From Xenoacremonium recifei (taxonomy: Eukaryota; Ascomycota; Sordariomycetes; Hypocreales; Nectriaceae): 64,000 nucleotides of DNA. The translations under genes were made by a program, and so were the position numbers. The notes beneath the pieces were generated by a model that was not told where the DNA came from, searched no databases, and saw nothing but the letters and a program-made list of their open reading frames with translations. The DNA lies in the NCBI GenBank assembly GCA_012184525.1, contig WOFQ01000013.1, forward strand, positions 496,001 to 560,000, given 5' to 3'. Below, piece after piece: positions 55,250-64,000 of the stretch; position 1 is the stretch's first letter, and every line of letters starts with the position of its first letter.

Positions 55250-58200
55250 TTACTTCTGCTGCGTCTTGGCCTCGGGGCTGTCTCCCCGGCCGCCGATCCT
55301 CATGATACCGCTGAGAATGGTCCGGCCAACCTTGCCGTTGCGCGCCCGAAGAGTACTGCTCCCGCTAACATGGCGCAGTCCTGGGGCCTTGCGAAGCTCC
55401 CAGCCTTCGCGGCCTCGCCGCCCGTCTTTGCTGCGTCGCCGAGTGAGGTAGGTCGTGGTCTCGACAATGTCGCTGCCGGAACTGCCCGGGGGACGGTCCC
55501 GTTCGTAAAGGTCGTTCCAGGCGGAAGATGAGCCGCCGTAGGAAAGGGATAGTGACTCAATATAGGATGATGGGTCTACGCCTTCGCCAGGCTCATCGGT
55601 GGCCGCGTAGGCGGCAGACTCAGTCTCCCGAAAAGCTTGAATCCTGTCGAGACAGGTACTGGCCCGGGCTTGCAGGGCGAAACAAAGATCGTTGAATAGA
55701 TTGATTTCTCCATCAGCTTCTGCCTTCTTTTCGTCCCCTTGTATCGGATTTGCGTCTGTCCACAATGTGATGAGACTAGCGAAGTTGCGAGTATCGTCGA
55801 TGAGATAGGGCAAGCTTGGGAATCCTTCCTTGGCTGTGGGATTCAACCGCCGGAGGATGGTGACCGGTGTGCTATATGCCGCTGTAATGAGATTCGTGCT
55901 CCGATCGGCGGGAATACTGCAGACTTGATCAATGTAGTCACGGATGGACTGCCTCTGCACATTCAGGAAGCGATTCATCGGCTCCATCCACTCCTCTCGC
56001 TTGCCAAAGGTCGACAAATTTGCCAATTTCTGAAGCGCCTTGGCGATCAAGGTGAATGTGCGTTGAGCGCGTTGCCGAGGATGGTCGCGGAGCAAATTGA
56101 AGAGTTTGGGAGAGAGGATGGCGGGGCAGATGAATCGAAGGAATAGAAACCCAGAGACGGACGTGTATGTGACGGTCCGCAAGAAGTCACCATATCGATC
56201 CTCAGCGACTGCACGGATGTACTTGAGAATATGTCGAAGTTCAGGGGGTAATCGGTTCGCTGAAGCGGCGATACATTGCCATACTTCCGTTGTCAGCTGG
56301 ATAAGCGTTGACCAGTGCTGATCCATGTCGCTACCATGCGGGACTTTGCTAGGATCAACCTCACAGTTGGGATTGATCTCGTTGATCTCGAAAAGCTTGT
56401 CGTGCAGGACCTCCTCCAAATACTCCTTGCCGAGCCGTCGCATATGGAACTCGAGGGACTGTGTCAAGAGCGAGTTGCCTCGGAACAAGAGGTTTGCCTC
56501 TCCAGCTAATGATTTGCTCATGTCTCGCACGATGAGTTCGCGGTCACTAGCCGAATCAATCGAGTCATTAGACTTGAGGCGGCTGCTGAAGCGGTATTTC
56601 TTGATCGAGGCTTGGCTTCCTATGCCATCAATTTCGTCCTCAACCAAGGCCATAAGCCACTCGCTCGCAGCTCCTGAAACCTGGAATATGTTCAGGAACA
56701 GCTCGGACAATCGACGTAGCTGCCCAGGCAGAGCTGCCGCAATCTGTGTCGTGAGGCCGGCAGGGAATCTGTGGAGGACTTCGGAAAGCAGTTGATACTC
56801 CTTCGCCATGAGTACGACATGCTCCTCATGCGTGACCTTGATCAACATCGAGCCAAGTGACTGATGCTTCTCGTCAAGAACCGGTAGCCACTGTTCGTTA
56901 TCCTTGCCCCGGGTCATCTGCTCCAGTGGAATATCCACGGCGCCGCAGACAACCTCGTTTAAATTCCCCGTCTTGGGTAGTCCTACAGAGGCCTGTAGCA
57001 AATGGCCCGAGCTCTCAAGATTGCCCTCAACCCTCTTCAAAACCACTGACAACAACGGTGCTGTTGGTGGGAGGTCAGTGAACTCGCACTCTTCTCGCCA
57101 GAATGGATTCTTCGTAGCAATCTTCGTGGTAGTTCTTGCTCTGACCTCGCCATCCAGAATCACCTCGGCCAGGTAGTTTCCAAGGACCAAATCAGGCTCT
57201 GATCTGCACGGCTTGTCGGGAGTGGCCCCCTCAGCCTTACCCCTGACTTTGGCCTCTGTAACTCTAACATTTATCGTCTTCTCCAGTCGGAAGATTTCGC
57301 CGGTTTCGTTTTTATCGATCTCCGCAATTTCCAAAAGTTGGTTGGTAGCTTCGTCTATTTTGTACATGTCCGGAACCGCGAAAGCGCGTAACAAGACAAA
57401 CCACACTTCGAAATGGACTCGGCTATCCAGAGCTAGATAAACCGGTCGAAAGATAGAAAGGTGTGTTGATGTCGATGCATAGATGGGGAAGATAGCGATG
57501 CAGTATTCCTCATCGAGGACGGTCCGATCGAGTTGTTGAATGGCACACCGAGATAGCTGCGAGAGTTCAAGAATAGACAGAACCGAGACGTCATTCTCCG
57601 TGAGAAGCTTGAACTCGCCGTTGTCCTGCAGAATGCACGATACCCGCCTCCATGAAGTTGCTGGCGATCGCAAATCCCTAGTTGACGGCCGCTTGACGAT
57701 AGCTCGCGGCGACACCGCCAAACCCTTATCCCAAAGCATCACCTTCCCGACCTTGATGATATTGGTCTGCTTAGGCTTTTCCGATGACTCTCCATGTCTC
57801 TTCAGCTCTGGCCGCACCGAAGTTGCAGGGCTTGTCGGCTTCCCATTCGTCAATTTGACATTCGTTGGCCTCAACTGCTGCCAACAAAGCAACGCTGCCA
57901 GCCACAGATCGAATTCGTCTGCAACCAATGGACATATCAGAATCTCCACAGGAGGCGAGGAGCAGACCAATTCCAAGCATTCCTTGTTCTCTTCAGGGTA
58001 ATCCACAGGGAGCACCCTGCAACCACGTAGATCAGACACCAGGGGTATATGAAAGGGTCCATTCTGTCCAGAATCGAACATCAGACATCCCTTTTCCTCT
58101 TCGATATATGCCACACCAGTATACCAGGGCCCGCCATTTTCTCCCTGGTACTCAATCTCGCCACGCATTCTCCCACAAAGTGTCTTCATCAACAAGAGCA

Positions 58201-59092
58201 CCTTGTTGGCATCGTCGGTCGGTATGGGAAGCGGCAGGGAGTCCACGGTAGGAGGCAGTGAGATGAGCGGTGAAGTAGGTCTTGACGATTGGCGCTTCAT
58301 CAAGCGCCGACTCGAGCCCTTCTTCTCCTTTGCGGCCGCCTCTCTAGCCGTCATGATTGCGGGATATCCCATCGCTTCCAACGTCATGGCAGGTGGTCTC
58401 GTGGGTTCGTCAGCTACATGCTGCGACCCTGACGAGCTCACGCTTCCCACCCTATGGCGTTCAGTCATTGGGGGTACGCTGCGTTGGGCCAGCATAGATG
58501 TATCCATCGTCCTCGTCCGGGGTCGCATAGATCCGCTTGTATGCCGGAGCGTGCGCGGAGGACTCGACTCGCTGCTCTCATAGGACTCGCCGAAGACATC
58601 GTTGAACACCATCCCCTGCCTCCGCGCGGGCCCTCCTGGTATTGATCGTGGGGAGCTCTGCTGCGAGACAGCCCCCCGGTTCGACGAAGACCTTTGAGGC
58701 TCGGGCCCGGTAGACGCTGGCGGGTGCTCGGCGGCGGCGGTAGGCTCGGATGGTTCCGGTGTCACGGCGCGGATGGTGCCCACGGCGCTGATGGTAGCGC
58801 GGAAGGCTGATCGCAGGTTGGAGGAGCTCGATCGCTCCAGATTGGCATCGCGGGGAGCTTCGAGCGGTTGGCCTTGGGGCCGGGACACGGTTGGAGCCGA
58901 GGAGGTCGTAACATCGCTCTCATTGACGCTCGGGGCCATGCTGTTGCTGCCGCTGCTCGTCCCGGCGGCGCTCTGGCGGCCGTCGTTACTGGTGCTGGTG
59001 CCGGTGCCGGTGCCACTGGCGGTGCCCTTGGAACCCATGCCGTGGTGGTTGGGCATGGTCATGCCATAGTTTGTCGTCGTCCACATCCACAT
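55250..59092 (-). CDS. BUD2: Ras-family GTPase-activating protein, BUD2-like, 1280 aa
   Basis: Speeds GTP hydrolysis by a Ras/Rsr1-type GTPase, controlling polarity or Ras signalling at the cell cortex. It is a single exon. Order: a disordered Ser/Gly/Thr-rich head (1-290), a PH-like region (about 295-405, with GPWYTGVAYIEEEKGCLMF), a second PH-like region (about 447-575), a C2 domain (about 605-750, with NYLAEVILDGEVRARTTTK), and the RasGAP domain (about 800-1055). In the GAP, LLFRGNSLLTQSLEFHM carries the likely arginine finger Arg871, and FLFLRFICPAILSP is the family signature. C2 followed by RasGAP is the BUD2/CLA2 layout, but other fungal RasGAPs cannot be excluded. The start is the first ATG; Met19 (MGSKG) is an alternative. 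Confidence 0.88.
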   Translation of the reverse strand: MWMWTTTNYGMTMPNHHGMGSKGTASGTGTGTSTSNDGRQSAAGTSSGSNSMAPSVNESDVTTSSAPTVSRPQGQPLEAPRDANLERSSSSNLRSAFRATISAVGTIRAVTPEPSEPTAAAEHPPASTGPEPQRSSSNRGAVSQQSSPRSIPGGPARRQGMVFNDVFGESYESSESSPPRTLRHTSGSMRPRTRTMDTSMLAQRSVPPMTERHRVGSVSSSGSQHVADEPTRPPAMTLEAMGYPAIMTAREAAAKEKKGSSRRLMKRQSSRPTSPLISLPPTVDSLPLPIPTDDANKVLLLMKTLCGRMRGEIEYQGENGGPWYTGVAYIEEEKGCLMFDSGQNGPFHIPLVSDLRGCRVLPVDYPEENKECLELVCSSPPVEILICPLVADEFDLWLAALLCWQQLRPTNVKLTNGKPTSPATSVRPELKRHGESSEKPKQTNIIKVGKVMLWDKGLAVSPRAIVKRPSTRDLRSPATSWRRVSCILQDNGEFKLLTENDVSVLSILELSQLSRCAIQQLDRTVLDEEYCIAIFPIYASTSTHLSIFRPVYLALDSRVHFEVWFVLLRAFAVPDMYKIDEATNQLLEIAEIDKNETGEIFRLEKTINVRVTEAKVRGKAEGATPDKPCRSEPDLVLGNYLAEVILDGEVRARTTTKIATKNPFWREECEFTDLPPTAPLLSVVLKRVEGNLESSGHLLQASVGLPKTGNLNEVVCGAVDIPLEQMTRGKDNEQWLPVLDEKHQSLGSMLIKVTHEEHVVLMAKEYQLLSEVLHRFPAGLTTQIAAALPGQLRRLSELFLNIFQVSGAASEWLMALVEDEIDGIGSQASIKKYRFSSRLKSNDSIDSASDRELIVRDMSKSLAGEANLLFRGNSLLTQSLEFHMRRLGKEYLEEVLHDKLFEINEINPNCEVDPSKVPHGSDMDQHWSTLIQLTTEVWQCIAASANRLPPELRHILKYIRAVAEDRYGDFLRTVTYTSVSGFLFLRFICPAILSPKLFNLLRDHPRQRAQRTFTLIAKALQKLANLSTFGKREEWMEPMNRFLNVQRQSIRDYIDQVCSIPADRSTNLITAAYSTPVTILRRLNPTAKEGFPSLPYLIDDTRNFASLITLWTDANPIQGDEKKAEADGEINLFNDLCFALQARASTCLDRIQAFRETESAAYAATDEPGEGVDPSSYIESLSLSYGGSSSAWNDLYERDRPPGSSGSDIVETTTYLTRRRSKDGRRGREGWELRKAPGLRHVSGSSTLRARNGKVGRTILSGIMRIGGRGDSPEAKTQQK

Positions 59093-62000
59093 GCGAACAT
59101 TCGTTCCGCATTGGATGTTCCTCCGGGCTAAGGCAGTGTTGTAGGAGGAGAGGCAGCAACCGGTCGAGGGCGTCGAGACCGTATCAGCAGCGAACAGGAC
59201 TGACGGGCGCTGCTAGGTAGGTCAAGGTGCGGAGTCGAGGTCGCTATCGTCTTTCGGGATGGTGGTGGTCGACTATCGACTATCGCCTACCTTATTCCCG
59301 ATCACCGGCTGCGGGGGAGAGACTCGTCGCAAGCGGCAGACGGGACTAGCATGAGGAGCAGCGGGAAGGACCCAGAAGGCGAGATCGATGTCGAAGCACC
59401 CGTGGATGGTTATGTAGAAGTCTCGAGCAGCGAGCTCGAGTTGATGATGAGCCGTCGGCGATCGATAAGCACGAAGAGAGTTTGGCCGTTTTAGGTTCGA
59501 GCACCGGGACGTGGGAGGATGTTTCTTCCTGGTCGCCACCGAGCCCCAATACCCTCAAAGAAGGGCTTCCCACAGCTAGATTCCAGTCGCAACGCTAGCA
59601 AGACAAGAGCAGGCCGAATCGGGCGGGACTCGAAGACGATGTTGAGGGTCAGCAGCGGCAGGAGGCTCGCATGATAAGTATTGTAGGGTCGTTGTCGTCG
59701 TCGATCCAGAGCTATAACACGGTAGGCAACTCAGATACAAAACGCCAGGCAGTTGCAGCAGCACATGAACCAACTGCAATGCAACCAGGGTCGCTTCCTC
59801 CTCTTGTAGTTCTTCCCGGCCCCCCTCTCGAGTCGACTCGTCGATGGCGGCGGCGGCGGGCGGACAGTGGGTTGGACTGGATAGGATAGGACAGGATAGG
59901 CCTAATTATTATCTCGGCGCCGTTTTGAGAGCGGGGAATTCGGCGTCGATCCAAGCAGGCCTGGCGAAGCGGAGGTGATGGAACGGGTGGGATGATTGGC
60001 GCAGCGAAGATGCATGCAAGGGCACGACGTGGGAGCCGGCACTCTGTGCTTCCTTTCTGCTTCTTTGAACAAAATTCTCCTTGTGCGGATATGAGGCCAG
60101 GACGACGAAGAAAAAGAAAAGAAGGGATCCCTCGGGTTCTCTGCTGCAACGTTATCGTCGACCCGGGGCAGTGGAAGAAAAGAAGAGGAGTCGTCCAGGT
60201 TCCTTTGATGGCGGGATGCAGACAAAGCGGTGGAGAGCTGCAATGGAAGGGATGGATGCGCTGTGGCCCGTCGTACCTTCCAAGTTCCGGGATGCCTGGG
60301 TTGGCTTGCCCGAGGCGGCACTTGCCTTTGAGGATGCTCTTGCTCTAAGGGCTCGGGCCAGCACTTCTTCAGGCCAGCAGCATCCATCTCTTCTCCATCA
60401 TCAGCAGCAGGTCCCGTTTCTTCTCCGGCCCTTAATATCCTCCGCCGTCCATCCAGTCCATCTATCCACGATTCTACAGGCCTGTGCGACAGTGGAGAGA
60501 CATCTGCCCAGCGTGGGTTGCAGGGGCCAGGGACCCGGTTGCAGGGGAAGACCAGGCAGGCTGTCTCTTGAGTCCATCCAAGCCGGCTACGATATCACAG
60601 GCCAATCAGGAAGTGCATGTCCTGTTCAGAGCAGTGGACTAATTGGATCAAGCATCAGGCAAGTTTGACAGTTCCCATGCTTCTGAAGAGAATGCCCCCG
60701 GAAGCTGAGATGACAAGATCAGCTCGTCATTGTCTTGGCTCTCGTGAACAGCTCATGCAAGCGAAGCTTCAACCAGCTTCGGCGGTATCTAGCCAGTCAG
60801 TCCACGCTTCTCTTTACGCCACTCGACCCCGGGGAAGACTGAGCCGGGAGCCATGCGACCTCCCTCCCTCCCTCAGAGCCGAAGCGAAGAGAGACGGCGT
60901 GTCCCGATGCGGGAACGGCGCTTGTGTTCAAGACGAGGCAAATAAACGGGCGAGGTCGCTTAATACTGGAACATCCTGGGAGCTTAGCAGCGTTCTTCTG
61001 TGAGTGTTGCTCGGGGCCAATCCCTCAGATGAACCAAGATCCCGAGGACATCCTCCACCTTCGACAATCAACCGTTCACCCAAGATTCTCTACTGATTCT
61101 CATACCAACATAAACCTCTCTTTGTCAATGCTCGGGCCCGTAAAAAGCACGTTGTGCAACGGGAACGGAACCCGACCCGGTGCCATGGACCCAGACTCAA
61201 ACCCGTGCCGTGCTTTGTCTCAATGGATGGCTCATGGATCACTGACGACCAACCAAGACGCCGCATCTCGAAAAGCAAATCACAGTCACAAACCACCCGT
61301 TTCGTAAGAAATCAGAAACAAGCCAAATCTCGCCCACCCTCCCGCCATCTCGATCCTCCTTCCACGTGTTTCGCCCCCATCAGCCCGTTCGTCTTACCCT
61401 TTCCGTGCCACGAGAATTGGCATATCAACATCCAACAGGCTCGCTACCCTCTCGTCAGCATCCTTCTACCGCTCACCCTCAGGATTCAGCCTCCTCTGTT
61501 GAAAGAAAAGACTTGCTTCGGCCCTTTGACCCTTAGCCACTCCCACACCTCGAGTGAGGAACAAAGAAAAGAACCCCCCCGTCTTAAACCCTCTAGTATA
61601 GCGTCCATCCAAGCTTTTCGTCTGCACATGCCCAAACGGCCGCAAGGATCTGCCCATGTCCCCAGACGCCCCTAGTCTTCGCCGGCCGTCTTAGTGCCCT
61701 GCCCTTTCAGCCTTCTCTCAACTCCGTGTGTGCCGTGCAAAACACCCTCTCCTCCTTCTTTGACTAATCTGCCCTCGTGGCTCGTTTTAGCTTCATCATC
61801 AACGGGAAACAGCTCGGTTAGCTCTGTGGGGGACCAGCCAGCTTGTGATAAGTCACATCGCAGCGCTCTCCCCTGAGCAGCATCCTCAATTGCCAACTCT
61901 GGCGATGATCTCTGAAGCCGTCCGTCTCTCCACAGGCACCGCCGCCGCCGCCGTGCTTCTCCCCAAACATTACCACATCCCCTTCATTTCTCACGTGGCA

Positions 62001-62990
62001 CCACCGCTCCCCGGCCCGGTCCCTGCATATCATGGACCCAGGGCCACAGCATGCTGACTTGTCCAGCCCCGAGTAATCTGAATATCTTTCGTCTCAAATC
62101 AACCTCATCCAACCAAGCCCTTGACCTGCCTCCTCCCCCCAATCTCGGTACTGCGCAGACACATCAGCACGGGACGGAGCAAGTCCTCCGCCAACCTTCT
62201 TTCATCGTCCTGCTTGACGTCTCATAGCACCTGAAATTTAACGGTGATTGCGACAACGTATGCGCGTCAAACGCTGGCCGTAGATCAAGCACGCAAACGT
62301 AGGAATCGCTACCTGGGTGTCCGTTCCCACTTTCACAATGATCTTCTCTAAGCGATGGTGACTGCATCTGGCCATCTAGCGAGATCATCACATGGTCTTC
62401 GTCCCCTGCGAGCCTCACGTCAGGGCCACCAAAGTCGTATTCGACTGCAGCGGTGTACGAATGCGTCAGGGGTTTGTGCCAAAAATAAGAACTTACGCAG
62501 GATGCACATCCGCCAGCCCATAGAACCCATGCAATATTGACTCGCAAAAGGAAGCAATTTTCTCGCTTTTGAACAGCGAAGATACTTCAAAATTCCTCAC
62601 TCAACACACTTACACGCGAGTTTGGAAATAGCAATACTCAAATTGAGCCGCAAGGCACGGCATGAGAGACGCAAAATAAGACCGCCTTTATGTATAAACA
62701 ACGGTAACTTCCAAAGGTGTGAAATCCACCGAGATAAAACTGCGTAATTCCCTGATAGCGCACTGCTCGACGCCTAGAGTGAACTTCCCAAGTTCTCTTT
62801 CAACTCCCGTTTGCCAAATTTCAATGTCATCCTTGCTAAAGCCCTACCAAGACGGAATCCCCGTGGGGAACCGTGAAAAATTGAAGTGAATAAGAAATCA
62901 AACGTGGCCTAACTGGCTCTTCTCCCCGTGGATATCATATCTCTCCCTAAACTCTTCCAACTCAGTCATCATCTTTCATAACCATTGTCT
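59093..62990. other. 3.9-kb gene-free region upstream of the RasGAP gene
   Basis: No gene is recognised on either strand. 61300-62050 is pyrimidine-rich on the plus strand, like a long leader or non-coding transcript. 62560-62990 is relatively A/T-rich and likely the 3' flank of the last gene. Open frames at 60081-60668 and 61154-61675 lack family features. Confidence 0.45.
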
Positions 62991-63995
62991 TTAACGGGAA
63001 CCAGGTCCTTCGATCGGACTGGTAGGAATGCTGCGGACCGCACTGAGATCGGCGCTGCCCGTTCGTCGCAGAGCCTGGCTCATGGTCTCAATGTTGAGAT
63101 CGCCACCAACGTTGGGGCCCTTCAGGTTGTGGGTGCTGATCGGGCTGCCCAGAGGCTTGCGCGTAGGGCTCAGTTCGATCCCTTTCATGCTTCCGGGGTT
63201 GCTCGTCGGAGGGCTGGTCTCGACACCTTGGCTCGATACAGGCGATCGGATAGGAGAGGGGGATCGGTTCGCGGCGGCAGAGAGCGACGTCAGTCCAACC
63301 AGGTGGATGCTATCTCGGGAGCTGGCGACGTGGGGGACGTGTTCGGCCTGTACGACGTCGGCAAACGATATGAACGAGAGTCGGCGAACGTCAGAGGAGT
63401 CGAGAGATCCGTAGTTGGACGTGTTGTCGGCTGAGACGTAGTCTCGATCGGCAAAAGAAGCGAGTTCGGCAGCCCATTCACTGGCCGACTGGTCGTACGG
63501 AGTTGTACCTGTTACCGTGACGGCGGCGGGTTGGTGCGAGGTGTGTGTCACAATCTCAACCGAGTCGGGGTCCAGTTTCTCATTTGTGATGGCCTCAGAT
63601 GCGTCGTCAAGTACCGGCGGGATGTAATTCTCCGTCTGGATGTGGCTTGGGAATGCCGGAGAGTTGGGCATCAGGACAGTGCTGTCCTGGACATCGCGCT
63701 CGAAGATTTGGGAAGTAGCGGGCGACGAGAGTCGAGGAGAGCTGGTGAATCCGCGGTTCGGTGAAGCGGGCAAAGCGAAGACCTGCTCGCTCTGGAGGCC
63801 CCAGGATGGCGTTGACTGGTTCGTGGACATCTTGGAGGCGTCTCGAGACAACGTAGGGGGGCTGGCGGCTGCCGAGTTCGGCTTTGACTGAGGTTGAGAC
63901 TCGGGTTCAGACTTGGAGTCATCCGCTGGTGCCGAAGAGGATCCCTTCTTCTTGCCAAAGCCGAATAGGCCACGCTTCTTCTTCTTGGCATCCAT
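62991..63995 (-). CDS. Ser/Pro-rich fungal protein of unknown function, 334 aa (edge of window)
   Basis: The frame starts MDAKKKKRGLFGFGKKK five bases from the window edge and ends at 62991 with no intron. The basic, glycine-containing head could be a membrane-binding or nuclear tag. The rest is disordered Ser/Pro/Thr-rich sequence with two better-ordered spots: SASEWAAELASFADRDYVS and RRLSFISFADVVQAEHV. Repeated SP/TP sites (NRSPSPIRSPVSS, GSPIS, IPTSPIEGP) suggest phosphorylation by CDK- or MAP-type kinases. I do not recognise a named family. An upstream exon outside the window is possible. Confidence 0.7.
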   Translation of the reverse strand: MDAKKKKRGLFGFGKKKGSSSAPADDSKSEPESQPQSKPNSAAASPPTLSRDASKMSTNQSTPSWGLQSEQVFALPASPNRGFTSSPRLSSPATSQIFERDVQDSTVLMPNSPAFPSHIQTENYIPPVLDDASEAITNEKLDPDSVEIVTHTSHQPAAVTVTGTTPYDQSASEWAAELASFADRDYVSADNTSNYGSLDSSDVRRLSFISFADVVQAEHVPHVASSRDSIHLVGLTSLSAAANRSPSPIRSPVSSQGVETSPPTSNPGSMKGIELSPTRKPLGSPISTHNLKGPNVGGDLNIETMSQALRRTGSADLSAVRSIPTSPIEGPGSR

Positions 63996-64000
63996 AGGCG

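Noticed and set aside
61154..61675. 173-codon open frame in the pyrimidine-rich region
   Set aside because: Reads like a translated C/T-rich leader (Pro/Ser/Leu/Arg); no domain and no good start context.
1..64000. CRISPR arrays, bacterial operons, intact transposons, rRNA
   Set aside because: The window is fungal nuclear DNA. Tandem repeats found are too few and short, and no transposase or reverse transcriptase motifs were seen.

Overview
The window is 64 kb of a filamentous ascomycete (Pezizomycotina) nuclear genome, most likely a Sordariomycete. The signs are short 47-135 bp introns with GTAAGT-like donors and CTRAY-AG ends, fungus-specific families (HET domain, Zn2Cys6, an INO80 Iec3 subunit, a 'MNWT' family protein), moderately GC-rich coding DNA, and a few sharply AT-rich scars that look like old mutated repeats. 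Species cannot be named from the sequence. Gene models were built by hand from frame, splice sites and family conservation.

Layout. 0-8.4 kb is an accessory region: a small unknown gene, 2.3 kb of degenerate DNA, two HET-domain genes in tandem on the minus strand that are each split by one in-frame TAG, and a tiny Cys-rich ORF. 8.7-10.7 kb is a secreted sedolisin protease. 12-32.8 kb is core housekeeping: translin, a PNUTS/Ppn1-like phosphatase-1 and polyadenylation regulator, SLY1 (ER-Golgi SNARE regulator), Iec3 (INO80), NADP-isocitrate dehydrogenase, and a coiled-coil protein. 33.4-37.6 kb is a divergent Zn2Cys6 regulator plus DHA1 MFS drug-transporter pair, with AT-rich scars on both sides. 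38.8-40.9 kb is a 'MNWT' fungal protein with a single in-frame TAG that lies in the loop of a perfect 9-bp hairpin. 42-42.7 kb is a small C2H2 regulator with an almost 5-kb gene-free upstream region. 47.6-59.1 kb holds NOT3 (CCR4-NOT), D-aminoacyl-tRNA deacylase, cyclophilin-40 and a BUD2-like RasGAP. The window ends in a minus-strand Ser/Pro-rich protein.

Main observation. Three unrelated genes (two HET genes and the MNWT gene) each have a long, otherwise intact frame interrupted by exactly one stop, and all three stops are TAG. One sits where HET proteins normally have Trp (LLW). Sordariomycetes are known to use sexual-stage A-to-I mRNA editing to turn UAG into UGG in such apparent pseudogenes, so these are testable recoding candidates. 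Fresh RIP-type C-to-T nonsense mutation is the main alternative.

No tRNA, rRNA, intact transposon or CRISPR was recognised.
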